DNA of 64,000 nucleotides from Hemerocallis citrina (Eukaryota > Streptophyta > Magnoliopsida > Asparagales > Asphodelaceae): contig CM030360.1 of the NCBI GenBank assembly GCA_017893485.1, forward strand, positions 146,728,249 through 146,792,248, read 5' to 3'. Position 1 is the first letter of the stretch. Each line of letters begins with the position of its first letter. A program made the translations under genes and the position numbers. The notes under the pieces were generated by a model, which worked only from the letters and a program-made list of their open reading frames with translations, did not search any database and was not told the origin of the DNA. This document shows, piece by piece, positions 11,517 to 22,014 of the stretch.

Positions 11517-12764
11517 CTAATCTCTCACTGCCTCTATCTTCTGAGGGTCAGTTGCCACTCCCTCCTTAGAGAGGATGTGACCTAGGAATGCCACTTCAGA
11601 TTTCCAGAAATCACACTTGGATAACTTGGCATACAACTTCTGCTCTTCCAGCTTCTTCAAAACTGCTGCTAGATGCTCGGTGTGCTCCTCCTCTGACTTG
11701 GAGTACACGAGAATATCGTCGATAAACACCACGACGAAAGAATCAATGAACGGCCTCAGAACTCTATTCATCAAATCCATGAAGATTGCGGGTGCATTCG
11801 TCACTCCAAATGGCATAACTAAGAATTCGTAATGCCCATGTCGAGTTCTAAATGCAGTTTTGTGCACATCTTCAACTTTCACTCGAACCTGGTGATATCC
11901 TGATCGAAGATCTATTTTGGAGAATACAGCTGCTCCTTGTAGACGATCGAACAAGTCATCAATTCGAGGAATAGGATACTTATTCTGAACAGTGACCTTA
12001 TTCAGCTCCCGGTAATCGATACACATTTTCATCGATCCATCCTTCTTCTTTACCAAAAGCACTGGTGCTCCCCAAGGTGACGCACTAGGTTGAATGAAGC
12101 CTTTCTCCAACAGTTCCTCAATCTGCCGTTTCACCTCATCCTGTTCCACTGGAGCCATCCTATATGGTGCCTTAGAAATGGGTGCACTTCCCGGTTGAAC
12201 AGTGATGCTGAACTCTACATCACGATGTGGGGGTAACCCAGGAAAATCATCCAAGAACACAGTTGGATAGTCCCGAACTACAGGAATCCCTTGTACTTCC
12301 ACAGGAGTCTCTTCCTTGCGGATAGCTGCCACCAGCCTAGAACACTTCTGCTTCTCTTGGAAAGTGACTTCAGGTCCATCTGGAGCCTTCACTGTTACCG
12401 TCTTGGTCTTACATTCGATGCTTGCACTGTACACCGCCATCCAATCAATGCCAATGATAACATCGACTCCCATGATAGTCAGCTCGATCAGATCAATCCC
12501 AAAGATTCGATCTCCAATCACAATCTCGCAATCAGCGTAATACCGATCAGTGGTTAAAGTTTCCCCTGATGTAGTAGCTACTGCCAAGATCTTGCCTGGA
12601 AAAGTCTTCGGTTCAACTCCCAACACTTTAGCAAATTTAGGAGACACAAAAGTATGAGAGGATCCAGTATCGAACAACACAACAGCTTTCATTCCATTAA
12701 GATAAAGTTCGCCAGTGATGACATGATCAACCTCATCAGCATCAGCTTTCGTCAAGGCAAATAC
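11517..12764 (-). pseudogene. Tekay A protease and reverse transcriptase
   Basis: The aspartic protease active site is [12 protein letters not shown] near 12665, followed by the conserved [11 protein letters not shown] follows with [55 protein letters not shown] and the catalytic [11 protein letters not shown]. Key Asp residues of both enzymes are present. The frame is continuous with gag apart from the TGA at 12767-12765, so gag-pol was one reading frame, as in other Tekay elements. It ends at a TAG where the family normally has Trp (DWARPT context). Confidence 0.9.
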
Positions 12765-13781
12765 TCACCCTGGTTGGTACGGTCTCTTCCCAGTCTGCTG
12801 CATTGGTACATTGCGATTACCATTCCGTGGTTTGAGACATTGAGATTGGTAATATCCCGTTTCACCACAGTTGAAGCAAGTTACTGCAGGAGGTCTCACC
12901 ACATTGTTCCCAGGTCCTCCAGCCACACTAATAGCGTTCGCCCCTGTCGGTTTGAACCTTTGTGCAGATGGTTGTCCCTTGAAACTCCCAGAATTGGCGG
13001 GCCTCTTTCCAGACTGCCAGTTGTTCCTCCGATTCTGAACAACGTGGAACTGCTCCATGTCTGCTTCCGTCGCTGCTGCTCTCTTGACCAACTTGTCAAA
13101 TCTTCTGATACCAAGAGGTATCATCCGGGACCTCAAGCTCGGTCTCAATCCATGCTCGAACTTACGAGCCTTCTTAGCCTCATCCATCACTAATTCTGGA
13201 GCATACCTAGAGAGCTGAGTAAACTTGGTCTCGTACTCTCTCACTGACATGCCGCCTTGCTGTAGTGACAGAAATTCCATAGCCTTCTTCTCTTGAACAT
13301 CGGAGGGGAAATAGTGACTGCGGAATTCTTCCAGAAATTCCTCCCAGCCAAGAACTATGCCTCCCATGGTCCTCTTCATCGACTGCCACCACACAGCCGC
13401 ATCCTTCTCAAATTGCAGAGTCGCCAACGTCACCTTACTGCCTTCAGGGGTCTCCAGCACTTCAAAGATCGTCTCCACTTGACGAATCCAGTTGTCAGCC
13501 GCATCAGGGTCTGACTTCCCTTCGAATACAGGTGGTTTCATTCGTTTGAACGATTCCACGAGTTTAATCGCTTTGGGCACCGGATTCGCAGGTCCCCTTC
13601 CTTGGTTCTGGTTCATAGCCGCGGCGTTGAGCATCTGATAGACTCTCGCAAGTTCTGTTTCCAGATCCAGACCTTCCCCGTTTCTAGCTCCTCTTCTAGC
13701 CATATTCTGATGCAAAAGATCCATTAAATTCGAAGTATAAGACATGAATTTTAAATCAACTTGCATTTCATTAATTTCCAA
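12765..13781 (-). pseudogene. Tekay A gag
   Basis: A 338-codon frame with a retrotransposon gag core (FEGKSDPDAADNWIRQVETI, AVWWQSM, EEFRSHYFPSDVQEKKAMEF) and a zinc knuckle near the C-terminus. The knuckle reads CFNCGETGYYQSQC: the His expected at position 9 is Tyr (TAT for CAT), which should cripple RNA binding. The true start may be the internal MARRGARN (about 13703), a more usual gag N-terminus. The frame ends in TGA directly before the protease frame. The product would form the cytoplasmic particle that packages element RNA. Confidence 0.88.
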
Positions 13782-13848
13782 ACTTTATACATTCGAATTG
13801 AAAAACATTTCTTGACATCAGAATGAAAATAGTAGAAGCTACAACAGT

Positions 13849-14271
13849 CTAACTCCTACGGTTCCTCTTCGCTTCTCGAAGTTCTCCCCGTAGTTCATCA
13901 ACTTCATCCTTCAGCACATCTGTCATATTCTTCCTCTTCTCGAGTTCCCATATACGATGAGTGAGAACAGAATAGTCGTCCTTCCGTTTTGCCAGCTGAG
14001 CCTCCAATAATCCGACTCTCTCTCGCAGTGTTTCTACCTGCCTTTGAAGAGAAGTCACAAGACTATTTGGAACTGGTTCTTCTTCTTCGTCAGAAGAATC
14101 ATCAGATGAATCCGGAGGTGGGGTAATCTCTCGGGATTCAGGCCATTCTTCTCCATCAGAATCTGCTTACCCTGGGTAGTACTCGTCCTTGGAATCTGCC
14201 TGTCCAGGATGGTACTCTTCCTCAATGATATGCCAGTCGTCATCTCCAGCAGGGTCGAAGTGATCAGCCAT
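13849..14271 (-). pseudogene. Small acidic/coiled-coil ORF0 upstream of gag
   Basis: From ATG at 14271-14269, a 141-codon frame runs to 13849, broken once by TAA near 14169. The first half is acidic and repeats the motif PGQADS: the second copy lies exactly where the Gln codon has become TAA. The second half (TSLQRQVETLRERVGLLEAQ... ELEKRKNMTDVLKDEVDELR) shows clear heptads, so a coiled coil is likely. It lies between the primer site and gag in the same orientation. I do not recognise a family; an accessory or leader protein of the Tekay element is the best guess. Confidence 0.6.
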
Positions 14272-14415
14272 CTTAGAAATAGAGAGGAAAAAGCATAAGT
14301 CTTAGAGCAACACAAATGTAAGTCACTTACATTTAAATCTCTAGACTCAAACACACACTCTAATGTCCACTTCTAGGGTGTCGTTCCTTATAAATTTGTA
14401 CAAGTGTGAAAGCGT

Positions 14416-14428
14416 GGCTCTGATACCA
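14416..14428 (-). other. Primer-binding site (initiator Met tRNA type)
   Basis: On the minus strand the sequence is TGGTATCAGAGCC, complementary to the 3' end of plant initiator Met tRNA. It starts 3 nt inside the LTR end, which fixes the orientation of element A and marks LTR A as the 5' LTR. Confidence 0.92.
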
Positions 14429-15061
14429 CTCTGTAACGCCCCGAATCCCAAATATACTGAATTCGAGATGTTCTACAGGATCTTTTCGTTTCCTTTAGTA
14501 CAATTTTACAAGGAAATTTGAACTTTTCACTTTACATCAGAGTTTACATAAAACATTACACTTTACATTGCACAGCGGAAGTAAAATTTACAACGATTAG
14601 ATAAATGTACAACAACATTGAATAATCTTTAAGCATCCGTTCCTCTTTAATCTTTATCATGTCACTTACCTGCATATAAGACTGTGGGTACGTCAGTTTA
14701 TTTAACCGACGAACATTATACACGGCCATCCTCTCTATGTCGGAAATAGTATAACTTATTTTCCATATTTAGCAAACACAAACTTGTCACATATCAAACT
14801 AAAGGGACTACCCTATTGATGCCGTGTTGTGATTGTGCACTTAGTCCTTAATGCAGTTAATTATGTTACATGACACTAATGCACACTTGTTCGGATTCTA
14901 TGCATCCCATACTGCATAGGTCCGAGGGCAAGCCTTTTAATCGTTCTTCATCTTTGTAGGGTTCAATCCCTTGCCATGACTTAACCTACTACCGTAACTA
15001 CGGTGAGTATCCTAGATGATCTATGAGTACAAGTTCGTGTACAGAACACCTGGAGGGGAAC

Positions 15062-15235
15062 CCCACGCCATGTCTTGACTCATCAAGCATGCATTCTGTG
15101 GCAATTCAGCCTCCTTCATGGCACACGATCCTCTTGCAATCACCAAACATCCCACAAGCGTGGCTAAAGTCCGATCATTACTGAGTTGTGCCCACGCCAT
15201 GTCTTGACTCATCAAGCATGCATTCTGTGGCTCAC
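15062..15235 (-). repeat. Paired hairpin motif in LTR A
   Basis: Two 40-bp copies, 129 bp apart, each carry (LTR sense) CTTGA-TGAG-TCAAG, a perfect 5-bp stem with a 4-nt loop, followed by ACATGGCGTGGG. Hairpins are at 15087-15074 and 15216-15203. The copies are identical over at least 35 bp, whereas the homologous pair in LTR B has a different stem sequence. Confidence 0.8.
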
Positions 15236-15984
15236 ACACCCGCACCGTAAACTCTAGTTCTCATACTCGTGTTTTCTCTCACTTTCATCACGTCTTCACT
15301 ATGCACTAATCCTTAGTTTTTATTAGAATCATGAACAAAATCAAAGCTCTAGAGTTAGCCTCTCCACTAAACCGGACTTATTCATTTATTCACACATGAC
15401 CAACCTTGGTCTTTCATTTCAATATTTCATTTCATTTCTTTCCAAATGCAGGGGGAGACTTAGCTACTCTTTTGTTTCAATTCCAATTCACAATTTCCAA
15501 TTTGAGCATTTCCACTCTTAAATTCATTTGTTGATTTGTCATACTCAAAAGTATTTCTCTTTTCCAATCATGATTTCTAATTCGTTCAAATAGTCCATAA
15601 CTATACATGAAAATTCATATGCTTTATCAATTATCAATTTCACTTTGAATTTCACATCACTAAAGAATATTCACATTTCACATTTTTCACACTATTCTCA
15701 AATGAGAATAATTTGCATCACATCACACAATATAATTTTCTTCTTGCCACATTAGTCTTCTAATCCTTCATTTCAAATCATTTTTTTGCAAGATACAATT
15801 TCACAACAATAAAAATATAGAACCATAGTTCTATTTACACATTTTATTCTCAAATCATGTTTTATTTCATGCAAATAATTCCCAAATTATTTTTATAAAG
15901 TCCTACATATTTTTAGAAGAATAACCATATTTTTTCCACATTTTTTTGATCACCAAAACATCAAAAAACCATTTTTTCCCATCT

Positions 15985-16065
15985 TGCCGAGGGCAAGATT
16001 CGAACCCAGAACTCCGGAGAACACAGCCGACAGCACAACCACTAGGCCAAAGGTGCTAGACGGTA
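15985..16065 (-). other. tRNA-like module A2 in LTR A
   Basis: In LTR sense an A-box-like TGGCCTAGTGG (16049-16039) is followed about 31 bp later by a B-box GGGTTCGAATC (16007-15997). Spacing and order fit an internal Pol III promoter. The T-arm and D-arm pair poorly and no cloverleaf closes, so it is not a functional tRNA gene. Confidence 0.55.
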
Positions 16066-16139
16066 TAAAGGGGCGCTGAGAGTAATAAATACTCTCGGCC
16101 GCTGATCTTATACGCTTAAAAATTTATGAAACAAAATAG

Positions 16140-16232
16140 TGCCACAAGGATTCGGACCCGCAACCTTAAGGCCGAAACCACTTTAGCGATCAGAGCCATC
16201 CCGACCGCTTGAGCTACGCGCTCAAGTTGTCA
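16140..16232 (-). other. tRNA-like module A1 in LTR A
   Basis: In LTR sense TAGCTCAAGCGG (16216-16205, A-box type) precedes GGGTCCGAATCC (near 16158-16147, B-box type) by about 46 bp, in the order seen in tRNA genes. It lies about 75 bp upstream of module A2. The homologous module in LTR B keeps the boxes better than the sequence between them. Confidence 0.55.
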
Positions 16233-17150
16233 CTAGCTCAATTCAAATCTCATTTAACCCATACTCTCTGTTATTTAGAACATTTCGGCGTTCAACAAAA
16301 TTGCATATCACATTGTTCTTACTAATATACTGTAAAAATCCAAATTAATCGTTTTCCATCATGAATTTTATTCCACTAGATGAAAATAAATTTCTTAAAT
16401 AATTAAACATAATTTTCTCCATAATTAACACATTTTTACCATACAATTTGGTTAATGTGACGTACTACTAATACATTTTTTTGACATTATAATTTCATCA
16501 ATCTCTATACTAATTCTCTAATCTTATTCATTTTCCAAACATAAAAATTACATCTTATTTTATTCGTTACCACGCCATAAAAAGTTTCCAAGTTAGCACA
16601 TAAAAGTGACATAGTCGGTATACTAATTTTTTGCACATAATTTTTCATGCTACTAACAAAGGTTTCTTCACACAATTTATAACCACATTCTTATTGCACA
16701 CAATCTTGAATTTTACTAATAGCAACACACATAATTTGCATATCAATAATTCAATCAGTTAGAGATCATCTTTTCAATTAAATGTGCATTCTTATTAATC
16801 ATTTTCATGTATTATTTTGATAATTAAATCTAGCATGCATTCCTATGTTAGAAATAGGGAAAATTTACCCACCTTGTATGGAGAGAAAAATTACAACTAG
16901 CAAATCCCTAGACGAATGTCCTTGCGACGAATGGCTCCTCCTTGAACACATGCACCCAAGCCTTCAAGTACCCAACCGAATGCTCCCTCTTCCTTGATGT
17001 AGCCGGCCTCCCCTCTTCTAGTTGCAAGCAAAGATCCCACACACTCTCAATCTTTTAACTCACAAAATCACCACTAGATAATATAATCGAACTATAGGTT
17101 TGGAAGAGAATAATTTTACACAAGAATAGCTAGCCAGGGGGGGGGGGGGG

Positions 17151-17160
17151 TATTTATACT
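17151..17160 (-). promoter_or_regulatory. TATA box of LTR A
   Basis: AGTATAAATA in LTR sense, followed by a run of 14 C. The same box and C-rich tract recur in LTR B (17775-17784), so this is a conserved core promoter; transcription should start about 30 bp downstream and read through ORF0, gag and pol. Confidence 0.75.
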
Positions 17161-17774
17161 AAAAATCAAAGAGAATGGAGGGCTAGGATCAAGTAGTTGG
17201 TTGTAAGATGGAGGGCTAGGATGAAAGTAGGAGTTACATTAACTACCCACAACCAAGTAACCACCACACCATGATCACCACCCAAATTTTGGTTTTCCCT
17301 CCAAGATGCAATCCGGCCATGCTAGGAGTGTGCATATTGCACGTGCATGCAACTAGGCCCAAAAATTTGTACATTTTATTTATAAAATAAACTTTAATTT
17401 TGTATTCTACATTACAAGTCATATAAAAAAAAATTAACTAATGGGCTTTAGTTTAATGGGCCAAAATAATTATTATGAAATAATAAATTAAATCACTTTG
17501 GGCTTTAAAAGAAAGGGTTTTTTGTCTAATTGAAAGAAGGCTTATAGAAAAATAATTAAAGGCACATATTAAATATCTTTACTCATCTTGATGAAAATAT
17601 TTACAAAAATATTGCACGTGCACACTACGTACAAAATAAATTATTTTTCATTAAATGAAAAATCAGGGCATTACATTTTGGGATCATGGTTGGTTACTAC
17701 AACATTCCCTCAAATCCTAGCCTTTGGTTATTAACTCCTAGATTAATCCTAGCCCTTTATTTGTCCCAAAATTT

Positions 17775-17784
17775 AGTATAAATA
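17775..17784 (+). promoter_or_regulatory. TATA box of LTR B
   Basis: AGTATAAATA followed by C-rich sequence, at the position homologous to the LTR A core promoter. Transcription would run rightward through the LTR into the Athila-type sequence. Confidence 0.7.
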
Positions 17785-18699
17785 CCCCCTCCCCCCCTGG
17801 CCTAGTTATTCTTGCACTCTTCATTCTCCAAACCTATAGTGAAAGAATACAATTATTAGTAGTCGATTATTAGTAGGAAGTGAGAATAAAAGATTGAGAG
17901 ATTGAGAGTTGTTTGTGTGTGTTGGCATCAAGGAGGCCGGCTACTAGGAGCTCTCGGGTTGCACCATTGAAGGCTCGGGTTGCACATCAAGGAGGAGGAG
18001 GAGCGCTCGTTTGGCAAGTTCGAGAAGGACTCTTTCGTTTAGGAGATGTTGTGAATCTTTCTCTCCAAATAAGGTGGGTTGGTTTTGTGTATTTCTAACT
18101 AGATACCATGTTAGGGGTGATTGAAATGATAATGCATGAAAGAAACTAATAAGAATACGCTTAATTGGAAAAAGGACTTGCTAGTTGATTAAATTGATTG
18201 CTTGATAGATTGCATGTTATCTTGTCATGAATCTTAAGTTGTATGCGGATCGTTTTGTAGTTATGGAATATATGAATTAGAATTGTTGTTAATATCAAAA
18301 CTAAGTACAAAATGCTAGTGGATGAAATTGTTTGTTTTGTGAGTTTAGTTGGACTTTCGTGATATTGTTTGGAATGAATAAATTATAATATGCTTTTGGG
18401 TTTATGAAAGAGGGAAAAACAGGGAATTAATGTAGAAATTTTTAATACTAAGTTGTGTGAGAAATGTCAAGATGAATTATGAAAAGAGTAGTATGCAAAT
18501 TTAAATTAATTGTATGAGAAATGTGTGTTTAATTACTGAAAAATTATTTTAAAAATACTGGAGTGTTAAATTATGTTAAAATATACATTCTGGAGATTTA
18601 CAGGAATTTTAGTGCAAGCAAAACAAAAATAAGAGATTTTGAATATCGAAATGTTCTAATGAACAGAGAGTTGAATAAAATGCGAGTTGTAGTTGAGAC

Positions 18700-18800
18700 A
18701 ACTTGATCCTATAGCTCAAGTGGTTGGAGAGCCCTTCGGCGCTACAGTGGCGCAGGTGTGTGCGTTATGAGGTTGCTGGTTCGATACTTATGGCGACCAT
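18700..18800 (+). other. tRNA-like module B1 in LTR B
   Basis: A-box-like TAGCTCAAGTGG (18712-18723) and B-box-like GGTTCGATACT (18778-18788), about 54 bp apart. GCTC and GAGC around the A-box could form a D-stem. The module aligns with A1 of LTR A (ACAACTTGA ... TAGCTCAAG) but the central part differs. Confidence 0.55.
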
Positions 18801-18874
18801 TCTTTTATGTGCGTTTTAAAATTAAACCAGTTTTTGGACAGAGAGTACATAACTTTCCGTCTTCTCTTTATATC

Positions 18875-18955
18875 GTTGAGCGCAAGTGGCCAGATGGCTA
18901 GCGCATGCGGCTGTTTTCTCTTGGGTCGTGGGTTCGATTCCTGGTGCGGCCCGAA
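18875..18955 (+). other. tRNA-like module B2 in LTR B
   Basis: A-box-like TGGCCAGATGG (18887-18897) and a consensus B-box GGTTCGATTCC (18931-18941). It follows B1 as A2 follows A1. GGCC near 18888 and GGCC near 18948 might pair; no complete cloverleaf is convincing. Confidence 0.55.
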
Positions 18956-19734
18956 TGTTAAATATTTTTTTAAAAAAAGTGATTTTAGAGTTTTCTTGAT
19001 GTGTAAAAATTCTGAAAAAAATACTATTGTTATTCTAAAATCATGTGTGACTTAAGAAAATTTATTGGGAGTTATTAGAATGAAATAAAGTGCATTTTTG
19101 AAAGCAAAAGTGTAATTGGAACTATAGTTTTTTTTACACTTGTATAATTTCATAAAAATGTGTTTTTACGAAGAAATTGAGATAATTGTTAGAAAAGGAA
19201 AATTGAAAGAAAGAAAGTATAAATGTGAAGTTTTATATGAGTTATTCTTATTAAAGAATAGTGTGACAATAGTGAGTTTGTGAATATTCACTTTGACTAG
19301 ATATTTTATGATATGATTTTAATGTGGAGATACATGTTGGTTATGGAATGCATGATTCAGAATTGAACTCCACGTGTGATAATTGATTAATGAAAAGATT
19401 GGAAAATCATGTTATTGAAAAAGAGAAATGTTCTTGAGTATGACAAACTCAGATATGTGAATTTGTGAATTGAAATTGAAAATTAGGGTGTAGCCAAAAA
19501 CTCACACCGACAAGTAAAAGTGATGAGATATGATTATTCAAATTGAAAAGACCAAGTTTGGGTCAATGTGAAATGAAAGAAATAAGACCAGTATTGGTGA
19601 GAGGGCTAACTCTAAGCGACTGATTTTGTTCATGATTTCATTAAATTAAGAATTAGTACATAGTGAAGAGGTGATGAAAGTGAGAGAAAAACACAGTATG
19701 AGGGCCTCGAGTCTACGATGTGGGTGTGATTCAC

Positions 19735-19900
19735 AGTTTGTCTTCACGATGCGTCGTAACATGACGTGGGCACTACTCCGGAATCATCGGGATCTTGGCG
19801 ACACTTGTGGGGTGTTTGGTGACTGCGAGAGGATCGTGTGCCATGAAGGAGGCTGAATTGTCCATAGATAGTCTTCACGATGCGTCGTGACATGACGTGG
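19735..19900 (+). repeat. Paired hairpin motif in LTR B
   Basis: Two copies 131 bp apart: CACGA-TGCG-TCGTA (19745-19758) and CACGA-TGCG-TCGTG (19876-19889), each followed by ACATGACGTGGG. The stem sequence differs from that of LTR A but the pairing is kept. The ~90-bp spacer between the copies remains similar to that of LTR A, including GAGGATCGTGTGCCATGAAG. Confidence 0.8.
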
Positions 19901-20530
19901 GATTCCCTTCCAGTTTTTCTGTACATGTACTCATAGGACATCTAGGATACTTACCGTAGTTACAGTAGTAGATTAAGTCATGACGAGAGATTGAACCCTA
20001 CAAGATGAAGAACGATTAAGAGGCTTGCCCTCGGACCTATGTAGTATGGGATGCATTGAATCCGAATAAGTGAGCACTAGTGTCATGTAATATAAATAAT
20101 TGCATTAAGGACTAAGTGCACAATCAGAACACTACATCAATAGGATATTCCACTTAGTTTGATTTGTGAACAAGTTTGTGTTTGTTAAATATGGAAAATC
20201 AATTATACTGTTTCCGGCATAGGGAGGATGGCCGTGTATAATATTCGTCGGTTGAATAAACTGACGTACCCACAGTTTTGTATGCAGGATAAATGACATG
20301 ATAAAAATTAAAGCAGAACTGATGCTTAGAGATTATTCAAATGTTGTTGTAATTTCATTTATATAAATGTTGTAATTTTGCTTCCGCTGTAAAATGTAAA
20401 GTGTAAAGATTTCTTGTAAACTCTGATGTAAAGTGAAAAGTTTTAATTTCCTTGTAAAATTGTACGAAAGAAGTGTAAAGATCCTGTGGAATCTCGAATT
20501 CAGTTGTATTTTAGAATTCGAGGCGTTACA

Positions 20531-20576
20531 ATATCAATAAAAGAATAATTAGGCATCGACAATGATGCCAAAAACT
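20531..20576 (-). repeat. Athila-type internal remnant with primer site, left of LTR
   Basis: These 46 bp match the sequence left of the right-hand Athila-type LTR (33818-33863), including a decayed primer site (20552-20570; minus strand TGGCATCATTGTCGATGCC). Having an internal 5' end on the outer side of what should be the 3' LTR implies an LTR-internal-LTR-internal tandem that was cut by the LTR B element. Confidence 0.75.
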
Positions 20577-22014
20577 TGATGGATTAATTTGCAAGCACAC
20601 AAAACTGCAATAACTAGTATAGTTTAACAGAGAGAAGTGTTGAACCTACAAGGACTAATTATTTTATTGGGTACCAAAGTCCAACATATTATTTACTATT
20701 TGGAGAACTGAAAATCTGATAAAAACAACAACTAAATTAAACTAAAGGCAAAACTAAACAAATTAAAAATAATAAAATATGAATTTTCTAGGGTTTATTA
20801 AAAGTAAAACTAACTCTAGGGTTTTCGGTTGCACCTAGCTAAACCCACACAATTCATAATTCCGTGAAACTCCAAACTTTACTCTTCCCAGTTGTAGACC
20901 AAAATCCCCTAATTATTCAATATCTTCTCTCGAATAACACCAAACATAGTCCCAACTAATAATTCGTCACATCTCTATACGAATTTAATTATGTGAAGAT
21001 TCATTAAGTTCTAGGGATTTCACTACAGTCATAGTAATTGCTGTAAATTATCTCTAATTTTGCTCAATTAATGGTATTTAATTATAAACTTGTAAATCCC
21101 AAGTTACCACTCGGTTCCCCTATGATTCTAGATATGAAACAATAATTGGCTAGAAAATTGTAAGCATTAATATATAAAAAACATACAACCATAGGAAAGT
21201 AGAAGAATAAAATAACTTGAAACTCAAATTGTGTTTTCAAAATTAGGCTACATCAAAGCATAGAAAAATAAAATTAGTTCATGGCAAATTTACAACTAAT
21301 AAACATCTTATTGGATTGCATAATAATAAAAATAGAAGATAAAAGAAAGAACTCATTTTGCGGTTGTTGCTTGCAGCTGCAATTAAAGTCATGATTTCTC
21401 CAAAAAATCAAGTCTCGGGACTTCCTCTAGCAATTCAAGTCTCGGGACTTCCTCTAGCAAATCATGTCTCAGGCCTTCCTCATGCAAAATCAAGTCTCCC
21501 TCCATATAGGAGGTGCTACTTTTTAATAAGGAGGAGGAGAAGTAATTAATTAATACGATAAGGGTAAGTTTTAATAATTAGTTAGTTAAAACGTAAAGAT
21601 CAAGATTAATCTTTCAGATTTTAAACTAATCATTCAACTAATTTAATCCAATAACAATTCCAATTCCGTGTTGGCTGTTGCTTTCTCTTTTTTTCAAAAA
21701 ATTCATTCCACCACCTGGTTGGCCATAATATTTTTTATTGTTTCTTCAAATGGTCAATTTGTAAAAATACACATTTGAGTGCTCAAATTTTTCAGAAAGC
21801 TTCACATATAATCAATTTGAATTCTAAAATCTTTGTCCTTGTTTTCTTCATTGATTTTACCAAAATACCCACATTTTGCACTTATCCTTCTCATTCCTTC
21901 AATAACAAACAAATAAATAAAAATAAGAATATAAAATTCAAAGAAATAAATGAGAACTGGCATGTATAATACGTAAAAAGAGTAATAAAAATCATGTAAA
22001 AATTACACTCATCA
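20577..22014 (-). repeat. Left (3') LTR of Athila-type element, 1,438 bp
   Basis: Plus-strand borders are TGATGGATTAATTTGC and TTACACTCATCA, giving TGATG...CATCA ends. It is 53 bp longer than the right LTR, chiefly because a 27-bp motif (CAAGTCTCGGGACTTCC type, starts at 21409, 21436, 21463, 21491) is present four times against two (34692, 34720). The LTRs differ at many positions, so the element is old. Confidence 0.88.

Larger units (their letters stand above)
9734..17675 (-). mobile_element. Tekay-type Ty3/gypsy chromovirus (element A), 3' part cut off by CACTA
   Basis: In minus orientation: LTR (17675-14432), initiator-Met-tRNA primer site (14428-14416), ORF0, gag, protease, RT, RNase H and integrase up to 9734, where the CACTA element begins. 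The rest of integrase, any chromodomain and the 3' LTR would lie beyond the CACTA left end, outside the window. Sequence motifs (DTGSSHTF protease, [21 protein letters not shown] in RT) and the long LTR match the Tekay/Del lineage. The frame is broken by three stops and a frameshift in gag-pol. Confidence 0.88.
14432..17675 (-). repeat. LTR A: 5' LTR of Tekay element A (3,244 bp)
   Basis: On the plus strand it begins TGTAACGCCCCGAATCCC and ends GGGCATTACA, giving TG...CA ends on both strands. In LTR sense the TATA box AGTATAAATA is at 17160-17151, preceded by AT-rich U3 and followed by a C-tract (seen as a G-tract at 17137-17150). Downstream lie two tRNA-like modules (about 16232-15985), a hairpin motif present twice (15216-15203 and 15087-15074) and a conserved block near 14980-14894. 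Apart from these I see no coding sequence. The 5 bp outside the LTR start is TTTTG, candidate target duplication; the partner is out of view. Confidence 0.9.
17676..20530 (+). repeat. LTR B: 5'-truncated LTR of a second Tekay-like family
   Basis: Homologous to LTR A but inverted: it shares the TATA box (17775-17784), the C-tract, the tRNA-like modules, the hairpin pair, the conserved block and the end GAATTCGAGGCGTTACA (20530). Its start, TTTTGGGATCATGGT, corresponds to a point about 0.4 kb inside LTR A, exactly where LTR A's terminus abuts, so element A inserted into it. No primer site follows its 3' end; instead Athila-type internal DNA begins, so B is a 3' LTR or a solo LTR. It is clearly diverged from A. 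Confidence 0.85.

Noticed and set aside
15074..15216. TGATGAGTC in the LTR A hairpin suggested a hammerhead ribozyme (retrozyme).
   Set aside because: The second half of the core (GAAAC with stem III) is absent, and LTR B has TGCG in the loop.
15985..18955. Functional tRNA genes.
   Set aside because: A- and B-box motifs exist but the arms do not close into a cloverleaf and no anticodon loop is clear.
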